Assembly: GCA_041391665.1 (NCBI GenBank)
Contig: JAWKNO010000002.1
Coordinates: 1,612,001-1,676,000, forward strand
Direction: 5' to 3'
DNA from: Bacteroidia bacterium
GTDB taxonomy: Bacteria; Bacteroidota; Bacteroidia; J057
Length of the DNA: 64,000 nt
A model generated the notes under the pieces. That model was given only the letters and a program-made list of their open reading frames with translations, made no database searches and was not told the DNA's origin. Shown here in pieces: positions 1 through 9,838 of the stretch. Made by a program: the position numbers and the translations under genes. The stretch's first letter is position 1. Every line of letters begins with the position of its first letter.

Positions 1-81
1 ATATCAACAATCTTTATCAAAAAGTTAAAAAAAGTGGCTTTTTCAAGCACTTCCGCTATCTTCCGGCAAAGAACTTTCCTC

Positions 82-2244
82 ATGATCCGTTTCTCTCAGA
101 TTTGCCTTTTTTTAATGATTCTGGCTAATACTTTCCACGTTTTTTGCCAGGATAACAGAAAAAACTACCGGCTGCCTATTTTCCACACCAATGACATCAT
201 TAAGGTTGATGGCTTATTGGATGAGCCTGTATGGAATCAGGCCGTACATGCCGAAGATTTCCACCGGGTACTGCCTATTGACACCGGCTTTGCAAGCCAC
301 AAGACAACGGTGATGGTTACCTATACAGATGTCAATTTTTATATGGCTATTATATGCTGGGATACGCTCCCCGGAAAAAGACCGGTAGAGTCACTCAAGC
401 GAGACTTTGTATTTGGGAAAAATGAAAATTTTCTTGCTTTTATCGACACCTACAACGATAAGACCAACGGATTCTCCTTTGGCCTTTCGGCTGCCGGCGC
501 CCAATGGGATGGCATTCAGTCCAATGGCGGCGGCGTATCGCTCGACTGGGATTGCAAGTGGAAATCTGCCGTACAAAACTACCCTGACCGCTGGGTTGCC
601 GAGTTTGAAATTCCCTTCCGAAGCATCCGCTATCGCGAGGGTGTGACCGAGTGGGGAATCAACTTCAGCCGCCTTGCCTTAAAAGGCAATGAAAAATCCA
701 GTTGGGCGCCTGTACCCCGGCAATTTCCCACTGCAAATCTCGCATTTACAGGTACGCTGGTCTGGGACACGCCTCCGCCAAAGTTAGGGCCACGATTTTC
801 AGTTATTCCTTATGTTTCCGGTCGTGGGTCTCAAAATGTAGAAAAAGGCGAAGCCATCAACCCGGGCGGAGACGTGGGAATGGATGCGAAAGTCACCGTA
901 TCGACATCGATGAATCTCGACCTCACCATCAACCCCGATTTTTCACAGGTGGAAGTGGATCAACAGGTGACCAACCTCGACCGCTTTGAGCTGTTTTTCC
1001 CTGAAAGGAGGCAGTTTTTTCTGGAAAACAGCGATCTGTTTGCCAGTCTGGGAACAGAAAATATCCGCCCATTTTTTTCGAGAAGAATTGGCCTTCAAAG
1101 CCCGGTGAATGCAGGTGCGCGGCTTAGCGGAAAATTGGGCGACAACTGGCGGGTGGGATTGATGAATATGCAAACCGGAGCAACATCAGATATACCTTCC
1201 ACCAACTTCAGCGTGGCGGCACTTCAGCGGAAACTTTTTACCCGCTCAAATGTCGGCGTTTTTATGGTCAATAAAGAGATCACAGGTAATCCCACGGACT
1301 CAACCTATAAAGGAAATCCCTACAACCGGGTAGCCGGTTTTGACCTCAACCTGGCGAATGCCAGTAACCGTTGGACCGGCAAGGTCTTTTACCATCAGGC
1401 TTTTTACCCGGAAGCGGGAAAAGACGCTTTTGCTTTTGCCGGAAATGTCACCTACAACACCCAAACGCTGCTGGCCTCCTGGAATCAGGCTTGGGTAGGG
1501 GCCGATTACCTCGCCGAAACCGGCTTTGTCAGACGAAAGGGATATTTCCGGATCAATCCTGAAGCCAGATACAAGTTTTTTCCGGCCAACTCTTCCATCG
1601 CAAACCACGGCCCGGGCGGAAGTCTGGAAATGTATTTTGATCCGCAGGGAAAAACTTCGGACAGGATCACCAGCGCCAGCTATAGCGTAAACTGGCTGAA
1701 TCTGCGAAGTATCACTGCCGAAGTAAGAGAAAACTACGTGCGGCTCCTCGCCCCTTTTGATCCCACCAATACCGGCGGCGATACCCTTGCCAGAAGCTCA
1801 GACTACCACTGGAATGAAGCGTTATTTACCTACTTATCGGACAGCAGAAAACTCCTCAACTACGAAATCTCTGCACGATATGGCGGTTTTTTCAACGGAG
1901 AGCGGATCAGTCTTGGCGGAAAACTCACCTACCGGGTGCAACCTTATGGAAACCTGTCTATGATCGCTTCATGGAACAGGATCATTCTGCCCCAGCCATT
2001 TACCACTACTACCCTTATACTGGTAGGCCCCAGACTGGATATCACCTTCACCAATAAGCTGTTTTTGACCACATTTGTGCAATACAACAACCAGATCAAC
2101 AATATCAATGTCAATGTTCGCTTTCAGTGGCGCTTTGCCCCCGTTTCAGACTTGTTTATTGTATTCACAGACAATGCTTATCCCGATGATTTTCGGAACA
2201 AAAACCGGGCGTTGGTACTTAAATTGTCTTACTGGCTGAACTGA
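82..2244 (+). CDS. DUF5916 outer-membrane protein with CBM9-like N-terminal domain
   Basis: The product is about 720 residues. A GTG at 34 is in frame, but the ATG at 82 places a signal peptide (residues 1-23, ending VFCQ) at the N-terminus, so 82 is preferred. After it comes a CBM9-like domain with the usual VDGLLDEPVWNQA opening, running to about residue 210. The rest has the alternating aromatic/polar pattern of an outer-membrane beta-barrel and ends in an aromatic strand (LKLSYWLN). This architecture is the DUF5916 family, common in Bacteroidota and thought to sit in the outer membrane. The substrate is unknown. The 3' end overlaps the convergent DUF3187 gene by 26 bases. Confidence 0.85.
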   Translation: MIRFSQICLFLMILANTFHVFCQDNRKNYRLPIFHTNDIIKVDGLLDEPVWNQAVHAEDFHRVLPIDTGFASHKTTVMVTYTDVNFYMAIICWDTLPGKRPVESLKRDFVFGKNENFLAFIDTYNDKTNGFSFGLSAAGAQWDGIQSNGGGVSLDWDCKWKSAVQNYPDRWVAEFEIPFRSIRYREGVTEWGINFSRLALKGNEKSSWAPVPRQFPTANLAFTGTLVWDTPPPKLGPRFSVIPYVSGRGSQNVEKGEAINPGGDVGMDAKVTVSTSMNLDLTINPDFSQVEVDQQVTNLDRFELFFPERRQFFLENSDLFASLGTENIRPFFSRRIGLQSPVNAGARLSGKLGDNWRVGLMNMQTGATSDIPSTNFSVAALQRKLFTRSNVGVFMVNKEITGNPTDSTYKGNPYNRVAGFDLNLANASNRWTGKVFYHQAFYPEAGKDAFAFAGNVTYNTQTLLASWNQAWVGADYLAETGFVRRKGYFRINPEARYKFFPANSSIANHGPGGSLEMYFDPQGKTSDRITSASYSVNWLNLRSITAEVRENYVRLLAPFDPTNTGGDTLARSSDYHWNEALFTYLSDSRKLLNYEISARYGGFFNGERISLGGKLTYRVQPYGNLSMIASWNRIILPQPFTTTTLILVGPRLDITFTNKLFLTTFVQYNNQINNINVNVRFQWRFAPVSDLFIVFTDNAYPDDFRNKNRALVLKLSYWLN

Positions 2245-3418
2245 CAGGAAAAGAAACCTGAATACCCGTTTGCAGATCCGGGGCATTATTCACTTTAAAA
2301 TCTTCCCGAAAATACACGGAAAGCGAGTATCTTTTTCGGGCTAGATTCAAGTATAAAGACCAATTTTCGTTGGATTTGTACAAATGTGATAGGGCATAAT
2401 GCCAATGCGTAGAAATTTCCGATCCAAAGAGCACCAGCGACTCATATTCTGATCTTTGGCGGTACGGACTCTGGAAATAATAATACAACCCTATGCCCAG
2501 GGAAGTAGTTTCGCTGATATTTTTGCGATAGTTGATTTCCCAGGAAATTGTTTTGAGTGCCTGAACATTGATAAACTGTACGTGGGAAGGACTTCCCCGC
2601 CAGCCGGGCCACAAAGTGCTAATTCCTGCGGAGAGCTTCAACGCATGTCCATTCCCCCAGGGAAAAACCCTTGTAGCGGCAAGTGAAATGCCAGGGTCTA
2701 TGGAAACATTATACCGCGACGTATTCCAACCCAGGTGTAAACCAATATTGGGATGAATCCCAAACAAACAGGACTCAACCTTCGGAAAAAAATGATAATC
2801 AAGTTCCAGACCAGGAAGACTAAAGTCGCCGGAATTCATGCGATATTCCGTGCCTTTTTCATCCACAAAACGAAATCCCGCGCGACCAAATCCGTAAACT
2901 TTTCGGGCAAAAGGATCTTCTCCTCCAGCAATATGGGTATGAAACCACTCGATAAACGCATCGCTGGTAAGTAGAGATAATGGTGGTTTTCCACCACCCA
3001 GTATATACGATCGAAGTCCAATCTCCAACTGCTGATGGTGTGGAAGAGGGATAAGATATTGAGCGCGAAACTCACGGAGAACGCCGTCAGCAGCAAAACT
3101 CAAACTGTCTGCCGCTGTTTGTCCGCGTCGGAATACATCATTGCGGTCATACCAGATGAGCGATGCCATCTGGCTGCGAATTTCAGCACTTGCCGGGATA
3201 AAACCCGTTACCGGAGGAAGCCAGACATTGCCACTGGAAAAGCCCACCCGGATCACCTTTTCCCCGACAGGTTGTATCTGGAAATTGGGATTAATACGTG
3301 AGACAAGCAGACCCAGCGGATGTGTAGGTAGCAACCATGGGTTTATATCCCCGGTTTGTCCGAAAATAAACCCTGAAAGGGAAATAAAATTTAGACAAAC
3401 GAAAAATAAGGTACGCAC
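2219..3418 (-). CDS. DUF3187 family outer-membrane protein
   Basis: The product has 399 residues. Residues 1-21 form a signal peptide ending IFGQ. The mature part matches my recollection of DUF3187 proteins: an early NPWLLPTHPLGLL segment, a central GGEDPF motif and many short amphipathic beta strands, which suggests a small outer-membrane barrel. No enzymatic motif is visible and the function is unknown. The gene converges on the DUF5916 gene with a 26-base tail-to-tail overlap. The family assignment is from memory, not a search. Confidence 0.65.
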   Translation of the reverse strand: MRTLFFVCLNFISLSGFIFGQTGDINPWLLPTHPLGLLVSRINPNFQIQPVGEKVIRVGFSSGNVWLPPVTGFIPASAEIRSQMASLIWYDRNDVFRRGQTAADSLSFAADGVLREFRAQYLIPLPHHQQLEIGLRSYILGGGKPPLSLLTSDAFIEWFHTHIAGGEDPFARKVYGFGRAGFRFVDEKGTEYRMNSGDFSLPGLELDYHFFPKVESCLFGIHPNIGLHLGWNTSRYNVSIDPGISLAATRVFPWGNGHALKLSAGISTLWPGWRGSPSHVQFINVQALKTISWEINYRKNISETTSLGIGLYYYFQSPYRQRSEYESLVLFGSEISTHWHYALSHLYKSNENWSLYLNLARKRYSLSVYFREDFKVNNAPDLQTGIQVSFPVSSASKTI

Positions 3419-3487
3419 AGATTTCTATCAAGTATTTCTCTCAAAACGAAAGAAATTGACTGACAGTATGAGCGATTGTTGCGAAAA

Positions 3488-3847
3488 TTACGGATTCCCC
3501 GGAGGGCCAATCTGTTTTCCGTTGTCCCAATCCATTCCGAAGAAATTGGAAACAAGGTGGCTAATATCCTCAAAGGCATCCCCCACCAAATCTCCCAGAT
3601 TTCGGGGAAGTTTTTTTAGAAAAGCATCTACTTTAGCGAGATCCGCCTGTATTTCTATGATCAGGGGCACAAGCGGCGCCAGGTCAATACTGTGTTCAAT
3701 AGACTGTTTGAACACATTTTCCAGGTACGATTTGCAGTGTTCAAACTCCCCCTGGAGGTTGGTGGGATCGTTTTTCTCGACACGACCGACCATTTTTTTG
3801 ACCTTCTCGCGGAGTTTCAGAAGCCAGGTTGCATAGGGTTGACTCAT
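3488..3847 (-). CDS. Small helical protein of unknown function
   Basis: The frame stays open to 3898, but the ATG at 3847 (MSQPYATWL) is the natural start and gives 119 residues. The sequence is mostly amphipathic helix and includes a charged segment LREKVKKMVGRVEKND. It has no signal peptide, no membrane segment and no recognised domain. It lies between the exporter/NtrC operon and the DUF3187 gene, all on the minus strand, with 133 bases to the kinase stop at 3981. I do not recognise it. Its length and regular helical pattern make a real gene likely. Confidence 0.5.
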   Translation of the reverse strand: MSQPYATWLLKLREKVKKMVGRVEKNDPTNLQGEFEHCKSYLENVFKQSIEHSIDLAPLVPLIIEIQADLAKVDAFLKKLPRNLGDLVGDAFEDISHLVSNFFGMDWDNGKQIGPPGNP

Positions 3848-3980
3848 GGTGTTACAAAATTTGAGTGTTGCAAAAGAAGAACAAGGGCGAAATATCATTT
3901 CACCAAAAATCAGGGAGGAGTGTAATGCGAATATGTCACTTTACGGGTATTCCGTATTACAGTTTCGTGTTTAGACAAAT

Positions 3981-5291
3981 TTAAACACGATTTTTCCACA
4001 CCATTTCAAACCGTGTCCAGCCGTCTTTATGGGTTTTGAGGGAGAATATTATCTCGTGTTGGGAAAGGATTTCCCGCACCAGGGTAAGTCCAATGCCTTG
4101 TCCGCGGGGTTTGCTGCTGTAAAAAGGGGTAAACAATTGTCGCGCCTGTTCGGCGCTTATACCCGGACCGTTGTCTTCGATGACCAGCCCCGGGGGGTTC
4201 TGGCGGGTAATTATATTAATCTCGCCATTTTCGCCGATAGACTCTATGGCATTTTTCACAATATTTAAAATCGCCTGCTCCATCAATGCCCGGTCGATAG
4301 CTACAGGCAGGGGTTCGGACCGGAGACGCAGATGAATATGAATGCCTACCGCTAATGCCTGCGGCTGAAGTAATGCCACCACATTTTTCAGCAATTCATC
4401 CATAGGGTATATTTCGGGTTGAATTGCGGGCAATCGCACCACTCGGGCAAAGTTTTGCATAAACCTGTTGAGATTGTCATTTCGCTCAATCGCGATTTTC
4501 AGCACATTGACAATCTGCTCCCTCTCCGTGAGAGTTACAGATTCATTTTGCATTTCCAGCACAGAGTGTAAAATCGAGTTGATCGGACCGATAGAATTGT
4601 TGACCTCATGAGCCATCATGCGAATGACTTTGCCATAAGCTTTTTTCTCACTTTCAAGCAGCTCACGGGTTAGTTCTTCCAGCAGGAGAAATTTACGCGC
4701 AAACCCCCGGTGGATAAAATGCGCCGCCTGGCATTTATATTGAGCAACTCCATTGAGTGAAATCACAACAGAATGTCCATCTTTTATATCTGCAACCTTC
4801 CCTATGAGCGGATGCCGAATCTGATCAAGCGGTTGCCCGACCAGGTTTTCGGTTATATTCAGCAGTTTACAGGCCGCAGGATTGATATAGGTGAGAAGTC
4901 CGTCGTAATCCAGAATCAGAATCCCTGATGGGGAAGCATCAATCAGTTTCTCAAGAAAAAAATGCTGCGTCTGAATATCTTTTCGTTCCAGCCTGATACG
5001 GGACATCATGTCATTGTACACTTCGATCAGGCGTTGTGTATCCGGCGAATGGCTGGGTGCCAGCGCATTTTGAAAATCTTCGGACCGAATCGCCTCAATC
5101 CCCTGCCGTATGAGATTCAGCGGTTTCACAAAACTGCGGTAGAGGTAAGCACCAATCACAATCGAAATAATCAGGCCGATTTCGACTGCAAAAATCCACG
5201 GTCGGGCTGTATCAAACAGCTTTAACGCCATACCGAGGATCACAAGGTGAAGCAGGGTTATATATATCGCATATTTAATCCTGACTGTCAT
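3981..5291 (-). CDS. NtrB/NtrY-like membrane sensor histidine kinase
   Basis: The product has 436 residues. Two membrane helices lie at about 6-26 and 33-52 with almost no periplasmic loop between them. A HAMP-like linker (about 52-104), a PAS domain (about 110-210) and a kinase core follow. The phosphoacceptor is His228 in MMAHEVNNSIGP, a variant H-box typical of NtrY-like kinases. ATP-binding boxes are present (NIVKNAIES, DNGPGI, GQGIGLTLVREI). The start overlaps the upstream NtrC-type regulator by 17 bases, so this is its cognate kinase at the end of the exporter operon. With almost no external loop, it probably senses a membrane or cytoplasmic signal (inference). Confidence 0.9.
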   Translation of the reverse strand: MTVRIKYAIYITLLHLVILGMALKLFDTARPWIFAVEIGLIISIVIGAYLYRSFVKPLNLIRQGIEAIRSEDFQNALAPSHSPDTQRLIEVYNDMMSRIRLERKDIQTQHFFLEKLIDASPSGILILDYDGLLTYINPAACKLLNITENLVGQPLDQIRHPLIGKVADIKDGHSVVISLNGVAQYKCQAAHFIHRGFARKFLLLEELTRELLESEKKAYGKVIRMMAHEVNNSIGPINSILHSVLEMQNESVTLTEREQIVNVLKIAIERNDNLNRFMQNFARVVRLPAIQPEIYPMDELLKNVVALLQPQALAVGIHIHLRLRSEPLPVAIDRALMEQAILNIVKNAIESIGENGEINIITRQNPPGLVIEDNGPGISAEQARQLFTPFYSSKPRGQGIGLTLVREILSQHEIIFSLKTHKDGWTRFEMVWKNRV

Positions 5292-6645
5292 AGGGAATAT
5301 TATACTTGGTCAGACGGCGATATAATGCCGAACGGGTAATCCCTAGTGCACGGGATGTGCGATTGATATTGTGCCGGTGAAATTCCAGGGCTTTGAGAAT
5401 CATTTGTTTTTCCATCTCTTCCAAGGTTATCTCACCTACCCTGGGCAAAACGATCGTATCTGTACCTCGGAGTTCATCGTCATACTGCCGGACAAAATCC
5501 TCCCGATCGAGTTGGTCTCTGGTGGCTACAAGCACAGTGCGCTCCACGAGGTTTTTGAGCTGCCTGATATTGCCGGGGAAACGCTGTTCCTGCAACCAGT
5601 TGCGGGCAGCAGATGTGATTTTCAGCTGGGGTAGCTGATAGATTTCCTTGAGGTTTTTCAGGTAGAAATCCACGAGTAGCGGAATATCACCCGGCCGGTC
5701 GCGCAGGCTGGGCAAGCTCAGGGTTATGAGGTTGATCCGGTAAAACAGATCTTCTCTGAACAACCCTTCGGCAACCCTTTCTTTCAGATTCTGGTTGGTC
5801 GCGCAAATCACCCGCACATTAGCTTTTTTGGGTTGGCTGCTACCCAGCTTTTCAAAGGTTTTCTCCTGCAATACCCTCAGCAATTTTACCTGACTGCCGG
5901 AATCCAGATCGCCGATTTCATCCAGAAAAATAGTACCTGTATCCGCCCGCTCAAACCGCCCTTGTCGTTCATCCACCGCGCCGGTGAAAGCACCTCTTTT
6001 GTGGCCAAACATTTCGCTTTCAAATAAAGAAGCTGAAATACCGCCGAGGTTGACCTTTACAAAAGGCGCTTTGGCCCGTACAGATGCAAAATGAATAGCT
6101 TCTGCGAGCAGTTCTTTACCTGTACCACTTTCACCCAGAATCAGCACACTGGCATCGGTACGGCTCACACGGTCTGCGACCTGCAAAATCTGTAATAACC
6201 CGGCGTCCTTTCCTACTATCCGGCTAAAACTTTTATTGAGTATGATTTCCGTAGGTGCAGGTTTCCGGAGATCCAGAATCGTATTCACCGCACTCAACAG
6301 TTGTATATTATCCCAGGGTTTGGTCAAAAAATCGCTGGCACCTGCTTTCATTCCGGCAACGGCCAGTTCCATAGTACCCCAGCCCGTCAACAAAATCACC
6401 GGTACAGTAGAAAACTCATTGCGAATTTCTCCCAACAATTCCAATCCCTGCTTTCCGGTTGTGTCGATCGAGAAATTCATATCCAGCACGATGAGGTCAG
6501 GGGTCTGCTCCCTGAGCAAGGATATAGCACTTTCAGGGCCGGAAGCCGTACATGTCTCAAAGCCCGCACGCCCAAACAGTAACTTTAGCGATGTACAAAC
6601 CGCAATATCATCGTCGATGATCAGTATGAGGCATTTATTCTTCAT
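5275..6645 (-). CDS. NtrC-family sigma-54-dependent response regulator
   Basis: The product is 456 residues from the ATG at 6645; an ATG at 6654 is three codons earlier. It has an N-terminal receiver with phosphoacceptor Asp55 (LIVLDMNFS), a sigma-54 activator AAA+ domain and a C-terminal Fis-type helix-turn-helix (RTSRALGITRSALYRR). The AAA+ domain shows Walker A GESGTGKE, the sigma-54 contact loop GAFTGA and Walker B FLDEIGD. All key motifs are intact. It overlaps its kinase gene and the upstream permease gene. The operon is preceded by a near-consensus sigma-54 promoter, so the protein probably activates its own operon (inference). Confidence 0.93.
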   Translation of the reverse strand: MKNKCLILIIDDDIAVCTSLKLLFGRAGFETCTASGPESAISLLREQTPDLIVLDMNFSIDTTGKQGLELLGEIRNEFSTVPVILLTGWGTMELAVAGMKAGASDFLTKPWDNIQLLSAVNTILDLRKPAPTEIILNKSFSRIVGKDAGLLQILQVADRVSRTDASVLILGESGTGKELLAEAIHFASVRAKAPFVKVNLGGISASLFESEMFGHKRGAFTGAVDERQGRFERADTGTIFLDEIGDLDSGSQVKLLRVLQEKTFEKLGSSQPKKANVRVICATNQNLKERVAEGLFREDLFYRINLITLSLPSLRDRPGDIPLLVDFYLKNLKEIYQLPQLKITSAARNWLQEQRFPGNIRQLKNLVERTVLVATRDQLDREDFVRQYDDELRGTDTIVLPRVGEITLEEMEKQMILKALEFHRHNINRTSRALGITRSALYRRLTKYNIPYDSQD

Positions 6646-7801
6646 GCAGGGCAATGGCCGGTTGAATATGTGAAGCTTGTTTACTTGGATAAAAAGTACA
6701 AATTCCCACTAAGGTAAAAATAATAACGATCGCCACTAAACCTGCATAAAAGTAAATGGATACCGGTACATCCAATATTTTAAGTAGTGGCACCTGAACA
6801 GCAAAAAACACGCCCATGACTAATCCGAGTCCTGTCAGGAAAAACAGTTCCAGCATAAATTGCCTGACAATACTACCCGAAGACGCCCCCATTGCCATAC
6901 GCAATCCAATCTCTGAACGTCTGCGGTTGACATTATAAATCAGCACCCCAAATAAGCCCATGGCGATATTCAACAGCAAAAAAACACATATTACCAGCAT
7001 GGCTATCACGGGAACCCAGGTTTCACGACTGCTTCTGATTCGACGTGTTTCATAGTGTTCGATAACAAATTCCCAGTCTTTGGCGATATTTCTGATGGTT
7101 TGATTAAGTTTTTCTTCAAACTCAGCAGGCGTTCCGGGAACAAGCCGGATGGAAAGCGCAATATTTTGGATATCCCTGCCAGACAGAGGAAGAAAGGTCA
7201 GCGGATTTTCCTTCTCAAATTCTCCCCAGTACTTGTAATGCTCCACTACTCCGACAATGATGTTTTCACCATCAATAGGAACAATTTTCCCCACCATGCT
7301 GCTATCCTTAAAGTATGTGTCGAGCAACAACTGGTTGACAACAATCGGCTGATATTTTCCGGCATAATCAGCCTTATTGGGCCAATGGCCGGCCACAAGT
7401 TTAAGCCCCATGGTTTCGGCAAAATCTTCATCCACCTCACAAAGCCAGGTCTGAAGGTCGAATCCGGAAAGGTGATTGGCGGTAACAGAACTTGAATTGG
7501 AAAAAGGTGTGATATTCGAGCTATAACTGAGTTGTTCGATTTCGGGCAATTGCTTTAATGCTGATTTTACTTGTTTTTGGGTGTTGGCAACCTGGGCAGA
7601 GTCTGCGCCCATAGGAATAGAAATATATACTACCCAGGTATTTTCGCAATCAAATCCCAGTGGCTGACGATATTTGTCAAGATTAAAGAACACAAACCCC
7701 AGCACCCCAAACAGAATCAGAAAAGCAAAAAATATTTCGAGGATGAGCAGGCTATTTTGCCGCTTGCGGTTCCAGATGAGTTTAAATATATGAGATATCA
7801 T
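6635..7801 (-). CDS. ABC transporter permease, MacB/FtsX type (second copy)
   Basis: The product has 388 residues. One N-terminal membrane helix is followed by a large periplasmic MacB-type domain (about 45-265) and three C-terminal helices of the FtsX fold, with the usual RRRSEIGLRMAMGAS loop after the second helix. It overlaps the preceding permease gene by four bases and the following regulator gene by 11-20, so translation is coupled. Together with the other permease it probably forms a heterodimeric mechanotransmission exporter that works through the adaptor and TolC-like channel. The substrate cannot be read from the sequence. Confidence 0.88.
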   Translation of the reverse strand: MISHIFKLIWNRKRQNSLLILEIFFAFLILFGVLGFVFFNLDKYRQPLGFDCENTWVVYISIPMGADSAQVANTQKQVKSALKQLPEIEQLSYSSNITPFSNSSSVTANHLSGFDLQTWLCEVDEDFAETMGLKLVAGHWPNKADYAGKYQPIVVNQLLLDTYFKDSSMVGKIVPIDGENIIVGVVEHYKYWGEFEKENPLTFLPLSGRDIQNIALSIRLVPGTPAEFEEKLNQTIRNIAKDWEFVIEHYETRRIRSSRETWVPVIAMLVICVFLLLNIAMGLFGVLIYNVNRRRSEIGLRMAMGASSGSIVRQFMLELFFLTGLGLVMGVFFAVQVPLLKILDVPVSIYFYAGLVAIVIIFTLVGICTFYPSKQASHIQPAIALHEE

Positions 7802-9132
7802 GATGCATTTTGTTTGAGTGCGTCAATTACGTGTAACCGGGACATCCGCCATGCTGGTAAAAGTCCGGAAAGAATGCCAAAAAACAGGGTAATTATCAAT
7901 CCGTAGGCAAAAACAGAAGGATTAAATGAAAGCATTACTTCGCCCATAAATTTTGTGCTGTTGAGGATATAAATAAGCCACAACGCCATCAAAAAGCCTA
8001 TTACCCCACCAATGAGTGTCAATAAGACATTTTCAAAAACAAACTGTAGCAGGAGGTCGCGGGTTCTTGCGCCAAAGGCTTTCCTTACCCCGATTTCATC
8101 TGACCGCTCCAGAATGCGGGTTACGTTGACATTGATCAGGTTCAGGGTAGGAATCAACATAAACAGGGTCAACAAACTGCCAAAAACGCCATACAACCAC
8201 CGCATAGCAATCCTTTTGTCGTCTTCCGAAAAAATCCGAAGTGCGAATCCCTCCACAAGCGTATGGGTTTTTAGCGATAGGGTATTGAAATTATCCGGAT
8301 CTGGCAAAGGAATGACTTTAGCCAGCCGATCTACTTCAGCTTCCAGTCGCTGACGGTCCGAAGATCTCGCAGAAAGGAAAGCAGCTTCAAACCCGCCCAT
8401 AAGACTGGGCGATTGCAGCACAGCAGGTTGCATGAATGTGAGAGGGATATAGACCTCAGCGTGTAAAAAGTATTGGGTTTCGCTCACATCTTCCACCACG
8501 CCGACCACTTTAAATGCCTGCTGGTTTAATCTGATCTCCTGACCAAGGGCGCTGACATTTGAACCAAAGTACGAATTTCTGGCAGACTCGCTGATGACCA
8601 TTACCGGGCTGCGGCTGTCTACGGCAGACTGCCGGTATGGCTCCCCCTCTAGAAACCGGAAGTCAAAAATATCCCAGTACGCAGCATCTGTAGAGATGGA
8701 ACTAAACACCAGTTTTTTATTGTTGATAAACAAATCAAAACTTTGATCCGGACTGAAAAAAGAGTAATTCTCTACATATGGAAGGTCTTTCATATATCTC
8801 TCGAGCAGAGAAAAAGATGCAGAGGAACTGCTATAAAAACTGGTCTGCTCCCCAATGTTTAGCGTGGTGTCATATTTCATAATTCCTCCGACTTCGGTAC
8901 TATCGATAATCCGGGTTGTATCGGGTAGTACTTTTGTCATAATTACCCGGTTGAGGAAAGAGATTCGGTCTGCCTTACTAAGCGGCGGATGGCTGCCCAG
9001 GGCATTATCAAAAAAAGCTGTGATCGCCATCAGAATCATCAGGGTAAAACTTATCCCAAACAAGCTGATAAAAGTGAACAGCTTCTTTCGTTTGAGCACA
9101 ATCCACGCGATTTTGATATAATTTTTTAGCAT
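7798..9132 (-). CDS. ABC transporter permease, MacB/FtsX type (first copy)
   Basis: The product has 444 residues with the same plan as its neighbour: an N-terminal helix (about 20-40), a long periplasmic domain and three C-terminal helices with the FtsX loop RSDEIGVRKAFGAR. The periplasmic domain is about 50 residues longer than in the second permease, so the two are related but not interchangeable. It follows the ATPase gene by 24 bases and overlaps the second permease by four. The pair resembles the paired permeases of Bacteroidota MacB-like exporters. Confidence 0.88.
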   Translation of the reverse strand: MLKNYIKIAWIVLKRKKLFTFISLFGISFTLMILMAITAFFDNALGSHPPLSKADRISFLNRVIMTKVLPDTTRIIDSTEVGGIMKYDTTLNIGEQTSFYSSSSASFSLLERYMKDLPYVENYSFFSPDQSFDLFINNKKLVFSSISTDAAYWDIFDFRFLEGEPYRQSAVDSRSPVMVISESARNSYFGSNVSALGQEIRLNQQAFKVVGVVEDVSETQYFLHAEVYIPLTFMQPAVLQSPSLMGGFEAAFLSARSSDRQRLEAEVDRLAKVIPLPDPDNFNTLSLKTHTLVEGFALRIFSEDDKRIAMRWLYGVFGSLLTLFMLIPTLNLINVNVTRILERSDEIGVRKAFGARTRDLLLQFVFENVLLTLIGGVIGFLMALWLIYILNSTKFMGEVMLSFNPSVFAYGLIITLFFGILSGLLPAWRMSRLHVIDALKQNAS

Positions 9133-9156
9133 AGTCTGAATTTTCCGGTTGAAGGA

Positions 9157-9825
9157 TTAAAAAACCTGACTTCCGTCAAACAGCCGCACAACACGGTTGG
9201 TCTGCCGGGCAATATTTTCATCATGCGTAACCATGACGATTGTGGTGTTTGCCTCCTGATTTAGCCGGAGCAGAATATCCATGATTTCCTGTCCCATGAC
9301 GCTATCAAGGTTTCCGGTTGGCTCATCGGCCAGAATGATCCTTGGTTTGCCTACAATCGCCCGGGCAATGGCTACGCGTTGTTTCTGCCCCCCAGACAAC
9401 TGACTCGGCCTGTGGTGCAACCGGTGGCTGAGCCCAACCTGGGTGAGCGCTTCTTCAGCCATCTTTTTGCGTTTGCCAGCAGAGACCTGACTGCGATAAA
9501 TCAGGGGCAATTCGACATTGTCTACCACAGCCAGGTCATTAATCAGGTGAAAACTCTGAAAAATAAACCCCAGATTTTCGTTCCGGAACTTTGCCAGGTT
9601 ATTGCTGTTATACAACGAAATATCCTGGGTACCAATGGTTACCGAGCCACTCGTGGGAAGATCCAGTAAACCCATAATATTTAACATGGTACTTTTGCCG
9701 CAGCCGGAAGGCCCCATAATTGAGATAAATTCTCCATTAGCGACTTCAAGCGAAATATCATTGAGCGCGAGGGTTTCTACCGTCTGGGTGCGATAGACTT
9801 TGTTTACGTTTTTCAGGCTTATCAT
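9157..9825 (-). CDS. ABC transporter ATP-binding protein (LolD/MacB type)
   Basis: The product has 222 residues, the usual length for a stand-alone LolD/MacB-type ATPase. Walker A is GPSGCGKST, the signature is LSGGQKQRVAIARAI, and Walker B with D-loop is ILADEPTGNLDS. The switch histidine is in MVTHDE. It lies between the TolC-like channel gene and the first permease on the same strand with gaps of 13 and 24 bases. It powers the two permeases from the cytoplasmic side. Confidence 0.95.
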   Translation of the reverse strand: MISLKNVNKVYRTQTVETLALNDISLEVANGEFISIMGPSGCGKSTMLNIMGLLDLPTSGSVTIGTQDISLYNSNNLAKFRNENLGFIFQSFHLINDLAVVDNVELPLIYRSQVSAGKRKKMAEEALTQVGLSHRLHHRPSQLSGGQKQRVAIARAIVGKPRIILADEPTGNLDSVMGQEIMDILLRLNQEANTTIVMVTHDENIARQTNRVVRLFDGSQVF

Positions 9826-9838
9826 AAATAATAGTTAA

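Noticed and set aside
3141..3836. 231-codon plus-strand open frame
   Set aside because: It overlaps the DUF3187 and small helical genes on the other strand and has no domain or signal peptide.
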